DNA of 30,794 nt from Peptococcaceae bacterium BRH_c23 (lineage in GTDB: Bacteria > Bacillota_B > Desulfitobacteriia > Desulfitobacteriales > Desulfitobacteriaceae). The notes beneath the pieces are model-generated. The model was not told where the DNA came from. It did no database searches and worked only from the letters and a program-made list of their open reading frames with translations. Shown here one piece after another: positions 23,850 through 30,794 of the stretch. The stretch is taken from the NCBI GenBank assembly GCA_000961805.1, contig LADV01000038.1:1-30794 (forward strand), written 5' to 3'. The translations under genes and the position numbers were made by a program. How positions within the stretch are numbered: position 1 is the stretch's first letter; each line of letters opens with the position of its first letter.

Positions 23850-24437
23850 ATGAATAAACGATCTTTTATTTCGCTGATTTTATCAATCTGTCTGTTACTT
23901 ACTGGCGCCTTTTTGATTGGCTGTAATTCAACTCGAACACAAACAATCAAATCACCCGATAACACAACTGCACCTGCACCAACTTCTCCAGTGGTAACAC
24001 CCTCTGAATCCACTCCGCAATCTCTTAAGTTAACCCTATATTATCCAAATCTGCAGGCCACAGGTTTGATAGCAGCGAATCGCACGGTTGAAGTAACTAA
24101 TCAGGAAGTAATCAAAGCAATCTTCAAAGAACTAGCAGTTCCCCCTTCCGGGTTGGAAAAACCACTCCCTGAGGGTACTATTCTTCTCAACGCGTCAATA
24201 AGTACCGATGGTATTGCGGCGATTGATCTCTCTCAAGAATTCCAAAAAAACTTTGGCGGCGGTTCCGCCGGCGAACAAATGACGTTGTATAGTATCGTTA
24301 ACACGCTGACGACTCTCCCTAACATTCATAGTGTTCAATTTCTAATTGATGGCCAAAAGCATCCTGGAATTCTAGGTCATATAGACACCAGCGAACCTAT
24401 TAAGCGAAATGAGAGCTTTATTTTAAAGAAGGACTAA
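23850..24437 (+). CDS. GerMN-domain lipoprotein
   Basis: A 195-residue secreted lipoprotein: hydrophobic signal (residues 6-22) and lipobox LIGC with Cys25, then a Thr/Pro/Ser-rich linker (about 30-58) and a GerMN domain (about 60-180; LTLYYPNLQATGLIAANRTV, then ALF-like VIKAIFKELAVPP and SISTDGIAAIDLSQEF). Proteins of this domain (GerM, LpqB type) take part in spore germination or envelope functions; the precise role here is open. The ATG has AGGAAGG upstream. It stands alone between dnaG and dgt with its own strong terminator. Confidence 0.9.
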   Translation: MNKRSFISLILSICLLLTGAFLIGCNSTRTQTIKSPDNTTAPAPTSPVVTPSESTPQSLKLTLYYPNLQATGLIAANRTVEVTNQEVIKAIFKELAVPPSGLEKPLPEGTILLNASISTDGIAAIDLSQEFQKNFGGGSAGEQMTLYSIVNTLTTLPNIHSVQFLIDGQKHPGILGHIDTSEPIKRNESFILKKD

Positions 24438-24537
24438 GTATCAGCGTAAATTAGAGCTTCCGCCAAGCCTTAGTTTACTTCTATTGTCCATAACTTATAC
24501 TTTTTTATCGGCATCTTCTATTGATTTGCACCTTTTT

Positions 24538-24595
24538 AATTCCTACGAGCCTTCGCACTTCATTAAATGAAATGAAAAGGCTCGTAGGAATTTTA
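24538..24595 (+). terminator. Strong terminator between the GerMN gene and dgt
   Basis: A perfect 16-bp stem AATTCCTACGAGCCTT (24538-24553) and its complement (24577-24592), with a small inner TTCAT/ATGAA hairpin in the loop, followed by TTTTAG on plus. It lies between convergent genes and can serve both strands. Confidence 0.8.
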
Positions 24596-24640
24596 GTGTT
24601 CATACGCTGAGGATGTAATCAATAGTTATCTCTTATTCTC

Positions 24641-25636
24641 TTACTTTCGAGGAATAAATAAACTTTGGAATAAATCAATGGCATAATTATCTGTGAGCCC
24701 TGAGATATAATCAATAACTGCTTGGGTTTCATTCCCACTTGCCCAAATCAAAAAATGCTCAGGTAATTTCGATATATCCTGACGATAATATTCAAAAAGT
24801 GCTTGGACAATGTATTGTCCTTTGCGCCGTTCATCACGTAAAGTTACACTATTATACACTCTAGCAAACATAAACTGACGAAATTCCTGCATTGCACTAT
24901 ATACCTCTACTGATTGCTTAATGTGACCTAATCCACGGGATGTCTCAATCATGTCAACCACCATCGTCGTAATCATATCACTCGGTTTCACACCTAGCAT
25001 TCCTTGAACAGTCACTGGCAAATCACTCGGTGTCAGCAAACCAGCCCGCAAGGCATCATCGTAGTCATGACAGAGGTAGGCTATCCGGTCCCCAGTCTTT
25101 ACAACCTGCCCTTCAAGGGTTTTTGGTACTCCTTCTCCGGTATGATGTAAAATCCCGTCCAGAACAGGCTCTGTCAGGTTTAAACCCTGTCCCTCGCACG
25201 CTAAGACCTTTAAAATCCGAATCGACTGTTCATTATGCTCGAAGTGACTAATAATTCGCCGCAGAGCCTCCTCTCCGACATGTCCGAAGGGAGTATGGCC
25301 AACATCATGTCCTAAAGCAATCGCCTCAATGAGATCTTCATTGAGTTGAAGCCCCCGAGCAATTGTTCGACATATTTGGGAAACTTCCAAGCTATGCGTC
25401 ATCCGCGTGCGGTAATGGTCTCCCGAAGGAGCAATGTATACCTGAGTCTTATGTTTAAGCCGACGAAACGGTTTGCTGTGCAATATCCGATCACGATCCC
25501 GTTGAAACTTCGTGCGTATTGGGCACTCCTCTTCTAAACGCTCACGCTTAGCCTCCCAGCTCTTTGCTGCATAAGGTGAAAGGCGTTCCTGCTCTTCTCT
25601 CTCCGTACGCTGACGGATACTCAGAATCTCACTCAT
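24641..25636 (-). CDS. dgt: Deoxyguanosinetriphosphate triphosphohydrolase-like protein
   Basis: A 331-residue HD-domain phosphohydrolase that removes triphosphate from dNTPs, of the short Dgt-like type. Metal ligands are visible as TRMTHSLEV (His81), ALGHDVGHTPFGH (His110, Asp111) and a later CHDYDDA; RDRDRILHSKPFRRLKHKTQ near residue 46 is the family signature. The ATG at 25636 has AAGGGGG upstream. dgt next to dnaG-rpoD is common in Clostridia; here the GerMN gene lies between. Confidence 0.93.
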   Translation of the reverse strand: MSEILSIRQRTEREEQERLSPYAAKSWEAKRERLEEECPIRTKFQRDRDRILHSKPFRRLKHKTQVYIAPSGDHYRTRMTHSLEVSQICRTIARGLQLNEDLIEAIALGHDVGHTPFGHVGEEALRRIISHFEHNEQSIRILKVLACEGQGLNLTEPVLDGILHHTGEGVPKTLEGQVVKTGDRIAYLCHDYDDALRAGLLTPSDLPVTVQGMLGVKPSDMITTMVVDMIETSRGLGHIKQSVEVYSAMQEFRQFMFARVYNSVTLRDERRKGQYIVQALFEYYRQDISKLPEHFLIWASGNETQAVIDYISGLTDNYAIDLFQSLFIPRK

Positions 25637-25652
25637 TTAAAAACCCCCTTAT

Positions 25653-25742
25653 TCGTGCAAGTTGGGGACGGTTATCTCCCCTCCAATACTATAATCTCGT
25701 GCAAGTTGGGAACCGTACCCGGCTTGCGCGCCGACTCACGAG
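25653..25742 (-). repeat. Duplicated GTGCAAGTTGGG element with hairpin, upstream of dgt
   Basis: TCGTGCAAGTTGGGGACGG (25653-25671) recurs 44 bp later as TCGTGCAAGTTGGGAACCG (25697-25715). The second copy opens a hairpin CTCGTG...CACGAG (25696-25742) with an inner GCAAG-GGG/CCC-CTTGC stem. The GGGGACGG string recalls REP-like sequences mobilised by Y1-type (RAYT) transposases in Firmicutes, by memory only. It sits in the dgt leader. Confidence 0.55.
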
Positions 25743-25849
25743 GAACAGTCCTTAACGTCAGGCTTCTTTAAATATATTCTAACACATGCTTCAGACATCT
25801 TCGTGTAATAACTCCAAATAAACAAACACTGAACAAAAAAGTCCAGTGC

Positions 25850-26085
25850 TTAAGCCAATAATTCTATTATCTTAGCTTTAAGTTGAGGCAACTCGTTCTG
25901 CACCACATTCCAAACAATTTTTAGACTAATTCCCATGTAATCATGTATTAACACATCGCGTAGTCCGTCCATTTATTTCCGTGGAATTTCTTGGTGTTGT
26001 TCTTTGGTTCCTTGTGATACTCTCTTTGTAGCTTCTCCGACTATTTAGAGATTCCGAATAACCGCATCCTGAATATTCCGCTTTG
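25850..26085 (-). pseudogene. HepT-like (DUF86/HEPN) toxin remnant
   Basis: On minus one frame reads RNIQDAVIRNL-stop-IVGEATKRVSQ ... EIPRK-stop-MDGLRDVLIHDYMGISLKIVW and NVVQNELPQLKAKIIELLA to the TAA at 25850-25852. This is the C-terminal two thirds of a HepT RNase toxin, including the HEPN motif R-x4-H (RDVLIH). Two in-frame stops and a missing N-terminus show that it is dead. The MntA antidote gene, normally adjacent, is absent. Confidence 0.8.
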
Positions 26086-26102
26086 GTATTATATGCTACA
26101 TA

Positions 26103-26772
26103 TTACTTTAATACATCCTTAACTACTTCATCAGGAATAACAAACTCAGGGCTTCCTGATGATCCAGGAGCAACCTCATATTTATCAAAGCAGATTACGA
26201 TCCTGCCATCATTATTGATATAAAAATTCTGTTTTTCTTTAATATTTTCAAAACCTTCGAATGTTGGATCATCTACCCAATAAGTATTTTCACCTTTCTC
26301 ATTTTGTCTTTTCATTTCGGCTTTAATATACTCGCTAAGCTTTGTAATATAATCAGAATCCTTCTTAAAGAGGGATGGTAATGTAAGCAAAGTTTTTGTT
26401 TTCTTATCTATGGTATAGAACTTATGTGTTGTCGATGATGAACCGACAGTATTTACTATATAGACATCAATTGCAAGAATACTTTCATTATCCGTTCTAA
26501 CGTCTTTCACCTACATATCTTCCGAATGTTAACGCTTTTACCATTTCGCTCATTCCTGGTATATCAGCTACTGTCGCTGCAAAGACCGGACTTAGATTAA
26601 GAGATAAACTAAAGGCAATACCGAGACAAGCAACTAAACCTGTCACCTTTTTCCAAGTATTAGCCGTATTTATTTTAGATGCATTTATGGTAATATCAAT
26701 CCTTTGTTTTAATGTGTCAGACGCCTTAATCTGCATATACTCTTCCTTCATTTTTTCTAGTTTTTCGTTCAT
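26103..26772 (-). pseudogene. rsiV: RsiV-like anti-sigma factor, broken by internal deletion/frameshift
   Basis: Two overlapping frames make one gene. The first (26497-26772) has a cytoplasmic anti-sigma part, a membrane helix (about residues 44-62, VTGLVACLGIAFSLSL) and SPVFAATVADIPGMSEMVKA. The second (26103-26510) has the extracellular DUF3298 part with YIVNTVGSSSTTHKFYTIDK and INNDGRIVICFDKYEVAPGS, as in B. subtilis RsiV, the lysozyme-binding anti-SigV factor. Compared with the family (about 285 residues) some 60-70 residues between them are gone and the frame changes at the junction near 26500. The start overlaps the sigma-factor stop by 4 nt. Confidence 0.8.
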
Positions 26773-27249
26773 AACGCTCCCTCCATTTCAATTCGAAGTA
26801 TTTTCAGCGCTTTATAGAGCCTTGTTTTGACCGTATTTAAATTTTCATCGAGAATAAGTGCAATATCTTCAAGAGGCATTCCTTCGAAAAATCTTAAAAC
26901 CACGAATACTTTTATACTTTGGTTCCAGAACGCCTATCATTTGCTCAAAAGAAATATTGGAAAAGTCATCACCATCATCTTGAACATCCGCCATGTCTTT
27001 AGGATCTAAGTACACTATCTTTTTATTTTTTTTAATATTCGTGAGTGCTGTGTTTGCAACAATCCTATATAACCATGTCCCTATCTGATTAGGATTTCTT
27101 AATGAGTTTATTGACTTTAAGGCTTTAAGAACACTTTCATTAACTACGTCTTCAGCGTCTTCTTGATTTGTGGTGTATGTATAAGCAAACCGATAAATGC
27201 TATTTATATGTTTAGAAATATAGGTTTCAAACAGCTGTTTATTTGTCAT
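26769..27249 (-). pseudogene. sigV: SigV-like ECF sigma factor, frameshifted
   Basis: From ATG 27249 (ribosome site GGAGG) the frame encodes region 2 of an ECF sigma factor (YRFAYTYTTNQEDAEDVVNE, GTWLYRIVANTALT) up to YKSI, then derails to a stop at 26869. One base later the expected continuation appears: VVLRFFEGMPLEDIALILDE then NLNTVKTRLYKALKILR, i.e. region 4, ending at TGA 26769-26771. An extra C in ATT(C)GTGG accounts for the shift. The intact gene would be about 159 residues. Partner anti-sigma gene follows with ATGA overlap. Loss of region 4 would inactivate promoter recognition. Confidence 0.85.
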
Positions 27250-27272
27250 CTTATTGCCTCCTTCTGACTGTT

Positions 27273-27302
27273 AGACTATTGAAATCATTAAAAAGTTTTA
27301 AG
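27273..27302 (-). promoter_or_regulatory. Possible ECF-type autoregulatory promoter of sigV
   Basis: On minus TTAAAAC (27301-27295) is followed after about 16 nt by TAGTC (27278-27274), close in form to the ECF pattern (G)AAAC-N16-(C)GTC. It lies about 25 nt before the start codon. Confidence 0.35.
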
Positions 27303-27736
27303 TATGGCAAATTTAATGTGTCTTTTTTCGGTAAACAGCAACTGCGACGTGTATCACCCTACTTGCACCAATATTCCGAGTGTAGCGAGCGGATATGAGT
27401 ATTATTTGAAAGGATCATAACTTATCATTCCTACCGCTCCTCTTAGCGTACTTCTAAGAGACGAAGAGGCTGGCTGTGTTCAAATTACACAACCAGCCTC
27501 TATCGATTGACCCTTCAAGTAATAAGTTGAAAATCCACAATTGTCGCTATAATATTACTGATGCAGTTTAATATCCATAGATTGACGGTGTAAGATGTCC
27601 AGCTGTAAACAGGTAAGCTGAATGTGCTGCAAGAGATTGACTCAGTCTTGATAAAATTCTTCTTTAATCTCATCGTCTGGGTCCCACATTGACCATGCAG
27701 CTTCTAATTAAGTTACCTTGATCATTATCGACAAGG
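27303..27736. other. Intergenic stretch between pruA and the sigV relic
   Basis: No gene. It contains a 14-bp hairpin AGAGGCTGG(C/T)TGTG (27465-27501, no T-run), a small TCTTAG/CTAAGA hairpin (27441-27459), and on minus at 27642-27707 a 21-codon coding-like tail (LEAAWSMWDPDDEIKEEFYQ then D and a stop) that I cannot assign. Confidence 0.45.
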
Positions 27737-29368
27737 TTATTCCTCTTGCATATAAGGATAGTTAACTTCTGTACGAGGAACCAAGGTCTCCTTAATTGTA
27801 CGTTGACTCATCCAACGATATAAGCTGATGGCGCTGCCAGCTTTATCATTGGTACCTGATCCACGACTGCCACCGAAGGGTTGTTGTCCAACTACAGCAC
27901 CAGTTGGTTTGTCGTTGATGTAGAAGTTACCGGCTGCATGATCTAAGGCTTTAGAGATCTTGATAATTGCCGATCTATCTTGAGCAAAAACGGCACCTGT
28001 CAGTCCATAGATGGTAGCTGTATCGCAGGCTATTAATGTTGATTCGAATTCGTCATTTGGATAGACATAAATGGTCATGACGGGTCCAAAAATTTCTTCT
28101 ACCATCGTCTTGAAGGTAGGGGTCTTTGCTAAGATGACTGTCGGCTCTACAAAGTATCCGACACTGTCATCGCATCCGCCACCAATGATGATTTCAGCAT
28201 CGTTCGATTCCCGTGCATAATCAAGATAGGTTCGGATATTCTTGAATGATTTATGATCAATTACAGCGTTCATAAGGTTCGTAAAGTCACGAACATCACC
28301 CATCTTAATCTTTCCAATTTCGTTTTCAAGTCGTTCTTTTAATTCGCCCCAGAGACTTTCGGGAATATACGCACGGGATGCAGCCGAACACTTTTGTCCT
28401 TGGTATTCGAAGGCACCCAGCACAATTGCACAGGTAAGTGCTTCAATATCCGCAGATTCATGAGCAAAGATAAAGTCTTTACCACCTGTCTCCCCAACAA
28501 GACGAGGATAGGTAACATACTTATCAATGTTTTCACCCACTTGATTCCAAATACCGTTGAATACTCCGGTCGAGCCTGTAAAATGAAAGCCTGCCATTTT
28601 AGGATGACTCACGACAACTTTACCGAAGTCAACCCCTCTACAGGGTACAAAGTTAATAACACCAGCAGGTAAACCAGCTTCCATAAGGATTTGCATGACG
28701 TAATAGTTTGAAAGAACCGATGTTGTTGATGGTTTCCACAAAACAGTATTACCAGCCATCGCTGGAGCTGAAGCAAGGTTACCACCGATTGCTGAAAAGT
28801 TGAAAGGAGTGATTGCTGCAACAAAACCATCAAGGGCACGATATTCAACACGATTCCAGACACCATTGGAGTTGGCTGGTTGCTGTTTGTAGATTTCTTG
28901 TACGTAGTAAGTGTTAAATCGAAGGAAATCTGCCAATTCACAGATAACATCAATCTCTGCTTGGTAAGCATTCTTGCTTTGTCCAAGCATACAGGAAGCC
29001 GATAATTTTGCCCGGTACTTTCCAGTCAACAAATCTGCAGCTTTTAAGAAAATAGTCGCTCTATGCTCCCAAGGCATGTTTTCCCATTCTTCTTTTGCTG
29101 CTTCTGCTGCTTCGATAGCCATAAAAAGCTCTTTTTCACCTGCTACAGAGTATACGCCAAGTACTTTTTGATGATCATGGGGACAAATTATGTATGTTTT
29201 GTTTTCTGTACGAATTATTTTTCCGCTAATAATTATCGGAACTTCGACTGGGTCCGCTAATTGTCTTTCAAGTTCTGCTTTTAAAGCAGCCCTTTCAGAT
29301 GATCCTGGCATATAACTTTTTACAGGTTCATTTTCCGGAAGTTTAATTTGGAAATAGGCATTGTTCAT
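27737..29368 (-). CDS. pruA: L-glutamate gamma-semialdehyde (1-pyrroline-5-carboxylate) dehydrogenase
   Basis: A 543-residue aldehyde dehydrogenase oxidising P5C/glutamate semialdehyde to glutamate with NAD+, the second step of proline (and part of arginine) catabolism. Active-site motifs are VGETGGKDF (catalytic Glu) and YQGQKCSAASRAY (catalytic Cys), plus ITPFNFSAIGGN for the cofactor. The long N-terminus and these motifs match the ALDH4/TIGR01236-type P5CDH, close to mitochondrial ALDH4A1, and not the shorter RocA type. No proline dehydrogenase gene is adjacent. AAGGAGG stands 13 nt before the start. It is divergent from a LysR-type regulator that probably controls it. Confidence 0.93.
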   Translation of the reverse strand: MNNAYFQIKLPENEPVKSYMPGSSERAALKAELERQLADPVEVPIIISGKIIRTENKTYIICPHDHQKVLGVYSVAGEKELFMAIEAAEAAKEEWENMPWEHRATIFLKAADLLTGKYRAKLSASCMLGQSKNAYQAEIDVICELADFLRFNTYYVQEIYKQQPANSNGVWNRVEYRALDGFVAAITPFNFSAIGGNLASAPAMAGNTVLWKPSTTSVLSNYYVMQILMEAGLPAGVINFVPCRGVDFGKVVVSHPKMAGFHFTGSTGVFNGIWNQVGENIDKYVTYPRLVGETGGKDFIFAHESADIEALTCAIVLGAFEYQGQKCSAASRAYIPESLWGELKERLENEIGKIKMGDVRDFTNLMNAVIDHKSFKNIRTYLDYARESNDAEIIIGGGCDDSVGYFVEPTVILAKTPTFKTMVEEIFGPVMTIYVYPNDEFESTLIACDTATIYGLTGAVFAQDRSAIIKISKALDHAAGNFYINDKPTGAVVGQQPFGGSRGSGTNDKAGSAISLYRWMSQRTIKETLVPRTEVNYPYMQEE

Positions 29369-29673
29369 ATTATTAAATAATTCCTCCTTGTGTACTTTTA
29401 TAGAGAAGTGGCACTAATGCAAGCCAGATTGATGATATCGGAATTTATTTATCTAAATAATAGCTTACAGTATAAATAGAGCCTGGTAAAATCAAAAGAT
29501 TATATACATTGCTTCACTTTTTTTGAACTATATGCAGGGCCCTAGCCGGATGTTGTTTGATGCGGTCATTGACAACCCAACATAACATGCATAAAATTTA
29601 TATTATCCGGGATTTGATATAAAACACTGAACATATATTGTTATTCGATACCTATGTAGGAGAGGTGCTTAAC
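29369..29673. promoter_or_regulatory. pruA/lysR divergent control region
   Basis: A 305-nt AT-rich gap between divergent genes, where a LysR-type protein would bind. A dyad GTTGT-N15-ACAAC (29552-29576), flanked by ATGTTG and CAACAT, fits a loose LysR (T-N11-A) site. No convincing sigma-A boxes could be assigned. Confidence 0.4.
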
Positions 29674-30561
29674 TTGACACTAACAAAATTTGAGATCTTT
29701 AATACAATTGTGGAAGTTGGCAGCCTAACCAAAACGGCTGAAAAGCTCAATATGACGCAGTCAGGTGTGAGCTATGCAGTTTCCACCCTCGAAGATGAGT
29801 TGGGATTTATCTTACTCAAAAGAGATCGTTCTGGCATAAGCTTGACCAGTAACGGGGAGCGCATTCTTAAACATGTACAAATAATCTTGCACCAAGAGGA
29901 GCTTTTGCGGCAGGAAGCGGCTGCAATTAGAGGGGTAAATACTGGTACCGTTCGCCTAGGAACTTTATCCAGTGTTTCAACGCGATGGCTTCCTGGGATT
30001 TTATCTCAATTTCATAAAACTCATCCTCTTATCGAAATAAAAACGTACCAAGGGTGTTATGATGAAATGAATGATTGGATATCCAACGGCACGGTTGACT
30101 TTGGTTTTTTGTCACTGCCCACCTCAAAGTCATTTGAAGTCATTCCCTTAAAAAAGGACAAACTGGTGGTCCTCTTGCCACCTGAGCACCCGCTGCGACA
30201 TCAAAAAGTTATCTCCTTCGATCAACTTGAAAATCAGCCTTTTATTATGCCGCAATGGGGTAATGATGACAATATTAAACGCAGTTTGAATGAAAACAAA
30301 GTGAAACTACAGATCCAATATGAATTAATGGAAGAACAGACCATCTTAGAAATGGTAAAAATGGGATTGGGGATCAGTATTCTTCCTGAACTAATTTTGC
30401 TCAATGTACCCGAAAACGTACACATAGTTGATTTAGATAAACCTCATTATCGTATCATAGGAATTGCAGCACTTTCTCTGAAAGACCTATCTCCCGCTGC
30501 GAAAAAGTTTATTGATTGTACTCGTTCTTGGTTACGTGATCATGACCTTCTAGAATTTTAA
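29674..30561 (+). CDS. LysR-type transcriptional regulator
   Basis: About 295 residues. The N-terminal winged helix-turn-helix (residues 1-60) reads FEIFNTIVEVGSLTKTAEKL then NMTQSGVSYAVSTLEDELGF, followed by the linker helix and a type-2 periplasmic-binding-like effector domain (about 90-290; RLGTLSSVSTRWLPGIL, LVVLLPPEHPLR, MVKMGLGISILPELI). The frame opens at 29638, but TTG 29674 has AGGAGAGGTG upstream and gives the usual LysR start. Divergent to pruA; a role in sensing a proline-pathway compound is inferred from position only. Confidence 0.92.
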   Translation: MTLTKFEIFNTIVEVGSLTKTAEKLNMTQSGVSYAVSTLEDELGFILLKRDRSGISLTSNGERILKHVQIILHQEELLRQEAAAIRGVNTGTVRLGTLSSVSTRWLPGILSQFHKTHPLIEIKTYQGCYDEMNDWISNGTVDFGFLSLPTSKSFEVIPLKKDKLVVLLPPEHPLRHQKVISFDQLENQPFIMPQWGNDDNIKRSLNENKVKLQIQYELMEEQTILEMVKMGLGISILPELILLNVPENVHIVDLDKPHYRIIGIAALSLKDLSPAAKKFIDCTRSWLRDHDLLEF

Positions 30562-30571
30562 ACAAATATTT

Positions 30572-30613
30572 GAAAGTGGCTAACCTATAAGTTTAGGTTA
30601 GCCACTTTCTATT
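30572..30613. terminator. Bidirectional terminator between lysR and the edge gene
   Basis: A perfect 16-bp stem GAAAGTGGCTAACCTA (30572-30587) with its complement (30594-30609) around a 6-nt loop; TATTA follows on plus. It reaches to the stop codon of the convergent gene at 30612. Confidence 0.75.
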
Positions 30614-30794
30614 ACATTTTAGCAATGATTTGTCCCATCTGGGAGATGTCGTACCCTCCGATTCCCAGCACTTCATTTCGAAAAGCAGGGGATTGCAAGA
30701 TACTCATTAATGCCTGAAAATGATGTCGTTCTAGATCTTCCTGTCGTATTACTAAATCATAGCGTTCTTTATGCAGAGGGATAAAATCAAGATT
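30612..30794 (-). CDS. PBP-like (molybdate-type substrate-binding domain) protein, C-terminal 60 residues
   Basis: The frame is open from the window edge to TAA at 30612-30614. It reads LDFIPLHKERYDLVIRQEDL and later SILQSPAFRNEVLGIGGYDI followed by SQMG, the end of the PBP_like domain (PF12727) found at the C-terminus of MoeA- or HTH-linked molybdate-sensing proteins and in TupA/ModA-like proteins. Most of the gene lies outside the window, so the N-terminal partner domain is unknown. Confidence 0.75.
   Translation of the reverse strand, partial: NLDFIPLHKERYDLVIRQEDLERHHFQALMSILQSPAFRNEVLGIGGYDISQMGQIIAKM

Overview
The window reads as a chromosomal segment of a flagellated, low-to-mid GC Firmicute of the Peptococcaceae/Desulfitobacteriaceae kind (Desulfosporosinus- or Desulfitobacterium-like). 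This is inferred from the flgM-flgN-flgK-flgL-yviE-fliW-csrA gene order, the dgt-dnaG-rpoD and trmK-nif3 housekeeping neighbourhoods, strong AGGAGG ribosome binding sites, a YaaR homologue and the general protein style. The species is not proven from sequence alone.

Layout. (1) 1-948: the 3' part of an Rpn-type nuclease/transposase gene, then an eroded IS1182-like transposase fragment. (2) 922-5844, minus strand: a late flagellar operon reading flgM > flgN > flgK > flgL > (215-bp inverted-repeat-bounded spacer) > yviE > fliW > csrA, closed by a terminator whose stem contains the csrA stop codon. It encodes the anti-sigma factor FlgM, the chaperone FlgN, the hook-filament junction proteins, and the FliW/CsrA switch controlling flagellin translation. 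(3) 6186-7822, plus: motA-motB stator genes, overlapping by 4 nt. (4) 7830-10187: a Tat-type M28 aminopeptidase divergent from yaaR, then cheR. (5) 10250-11035: a short unknown gene and a four-helix EamA/SMR-like membrane protein. (6) 11243-11686: RNase P RNA (rnpB, minus) with a helix P12 built from heptanucleotide repeats, followed by a 50-codon acidic ORF that lies just upstream of it on the same strand. (7) 12092-13692: trmK-nif3.

(8) 13847-17477: gcl-hyi-garR operon turning glyoxylate through tartronate semialdehyde to glycerate. The carboligase keeps the ThDP-activating glutamate that E. coli Gcl lacks. (9) 17478-20248: an accessory zone holding a frameshifted tyrosine-recombinase tail, a lone STAND/AAA ATPase under a promoter with two matched dyad operators, and a tRNA-Asn/tRNA-Ile2(CAT)/tRNA-Val operon with a clean sigma-A promoter and heptamer repeats in its spacers. 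Blocks 8 and 9 separate rpoD from trmK, which are normally close in Firmicutes. (10) 20458-25636: rpoD, dnaG, a GerMN lipoprotein and dgt.

(11) 25640-27302: a decay zone with repeat hairpins, a HepT-like toxin remnant and a broken sigV-rsiV pair (ECF sigma factor and anti-sigma factor, the lysozyme-response type). (12) 27737-30794: pruA (P5C dehydrogenase) divergent from a LysR regulator, and at the window edge the C-terminus of a molybdate-type PBP-domain protein converging on a strong shared terminator.

No CRISPR array, complete phage or defence cassette was seen. The most unusual signals are the heptamer repeats inside rnpB and the tRNA spacers, the flgL-yviE inverted-repeat element, the double-operator ATPase promoter and the Glu-containing glyoxylate carboligase.
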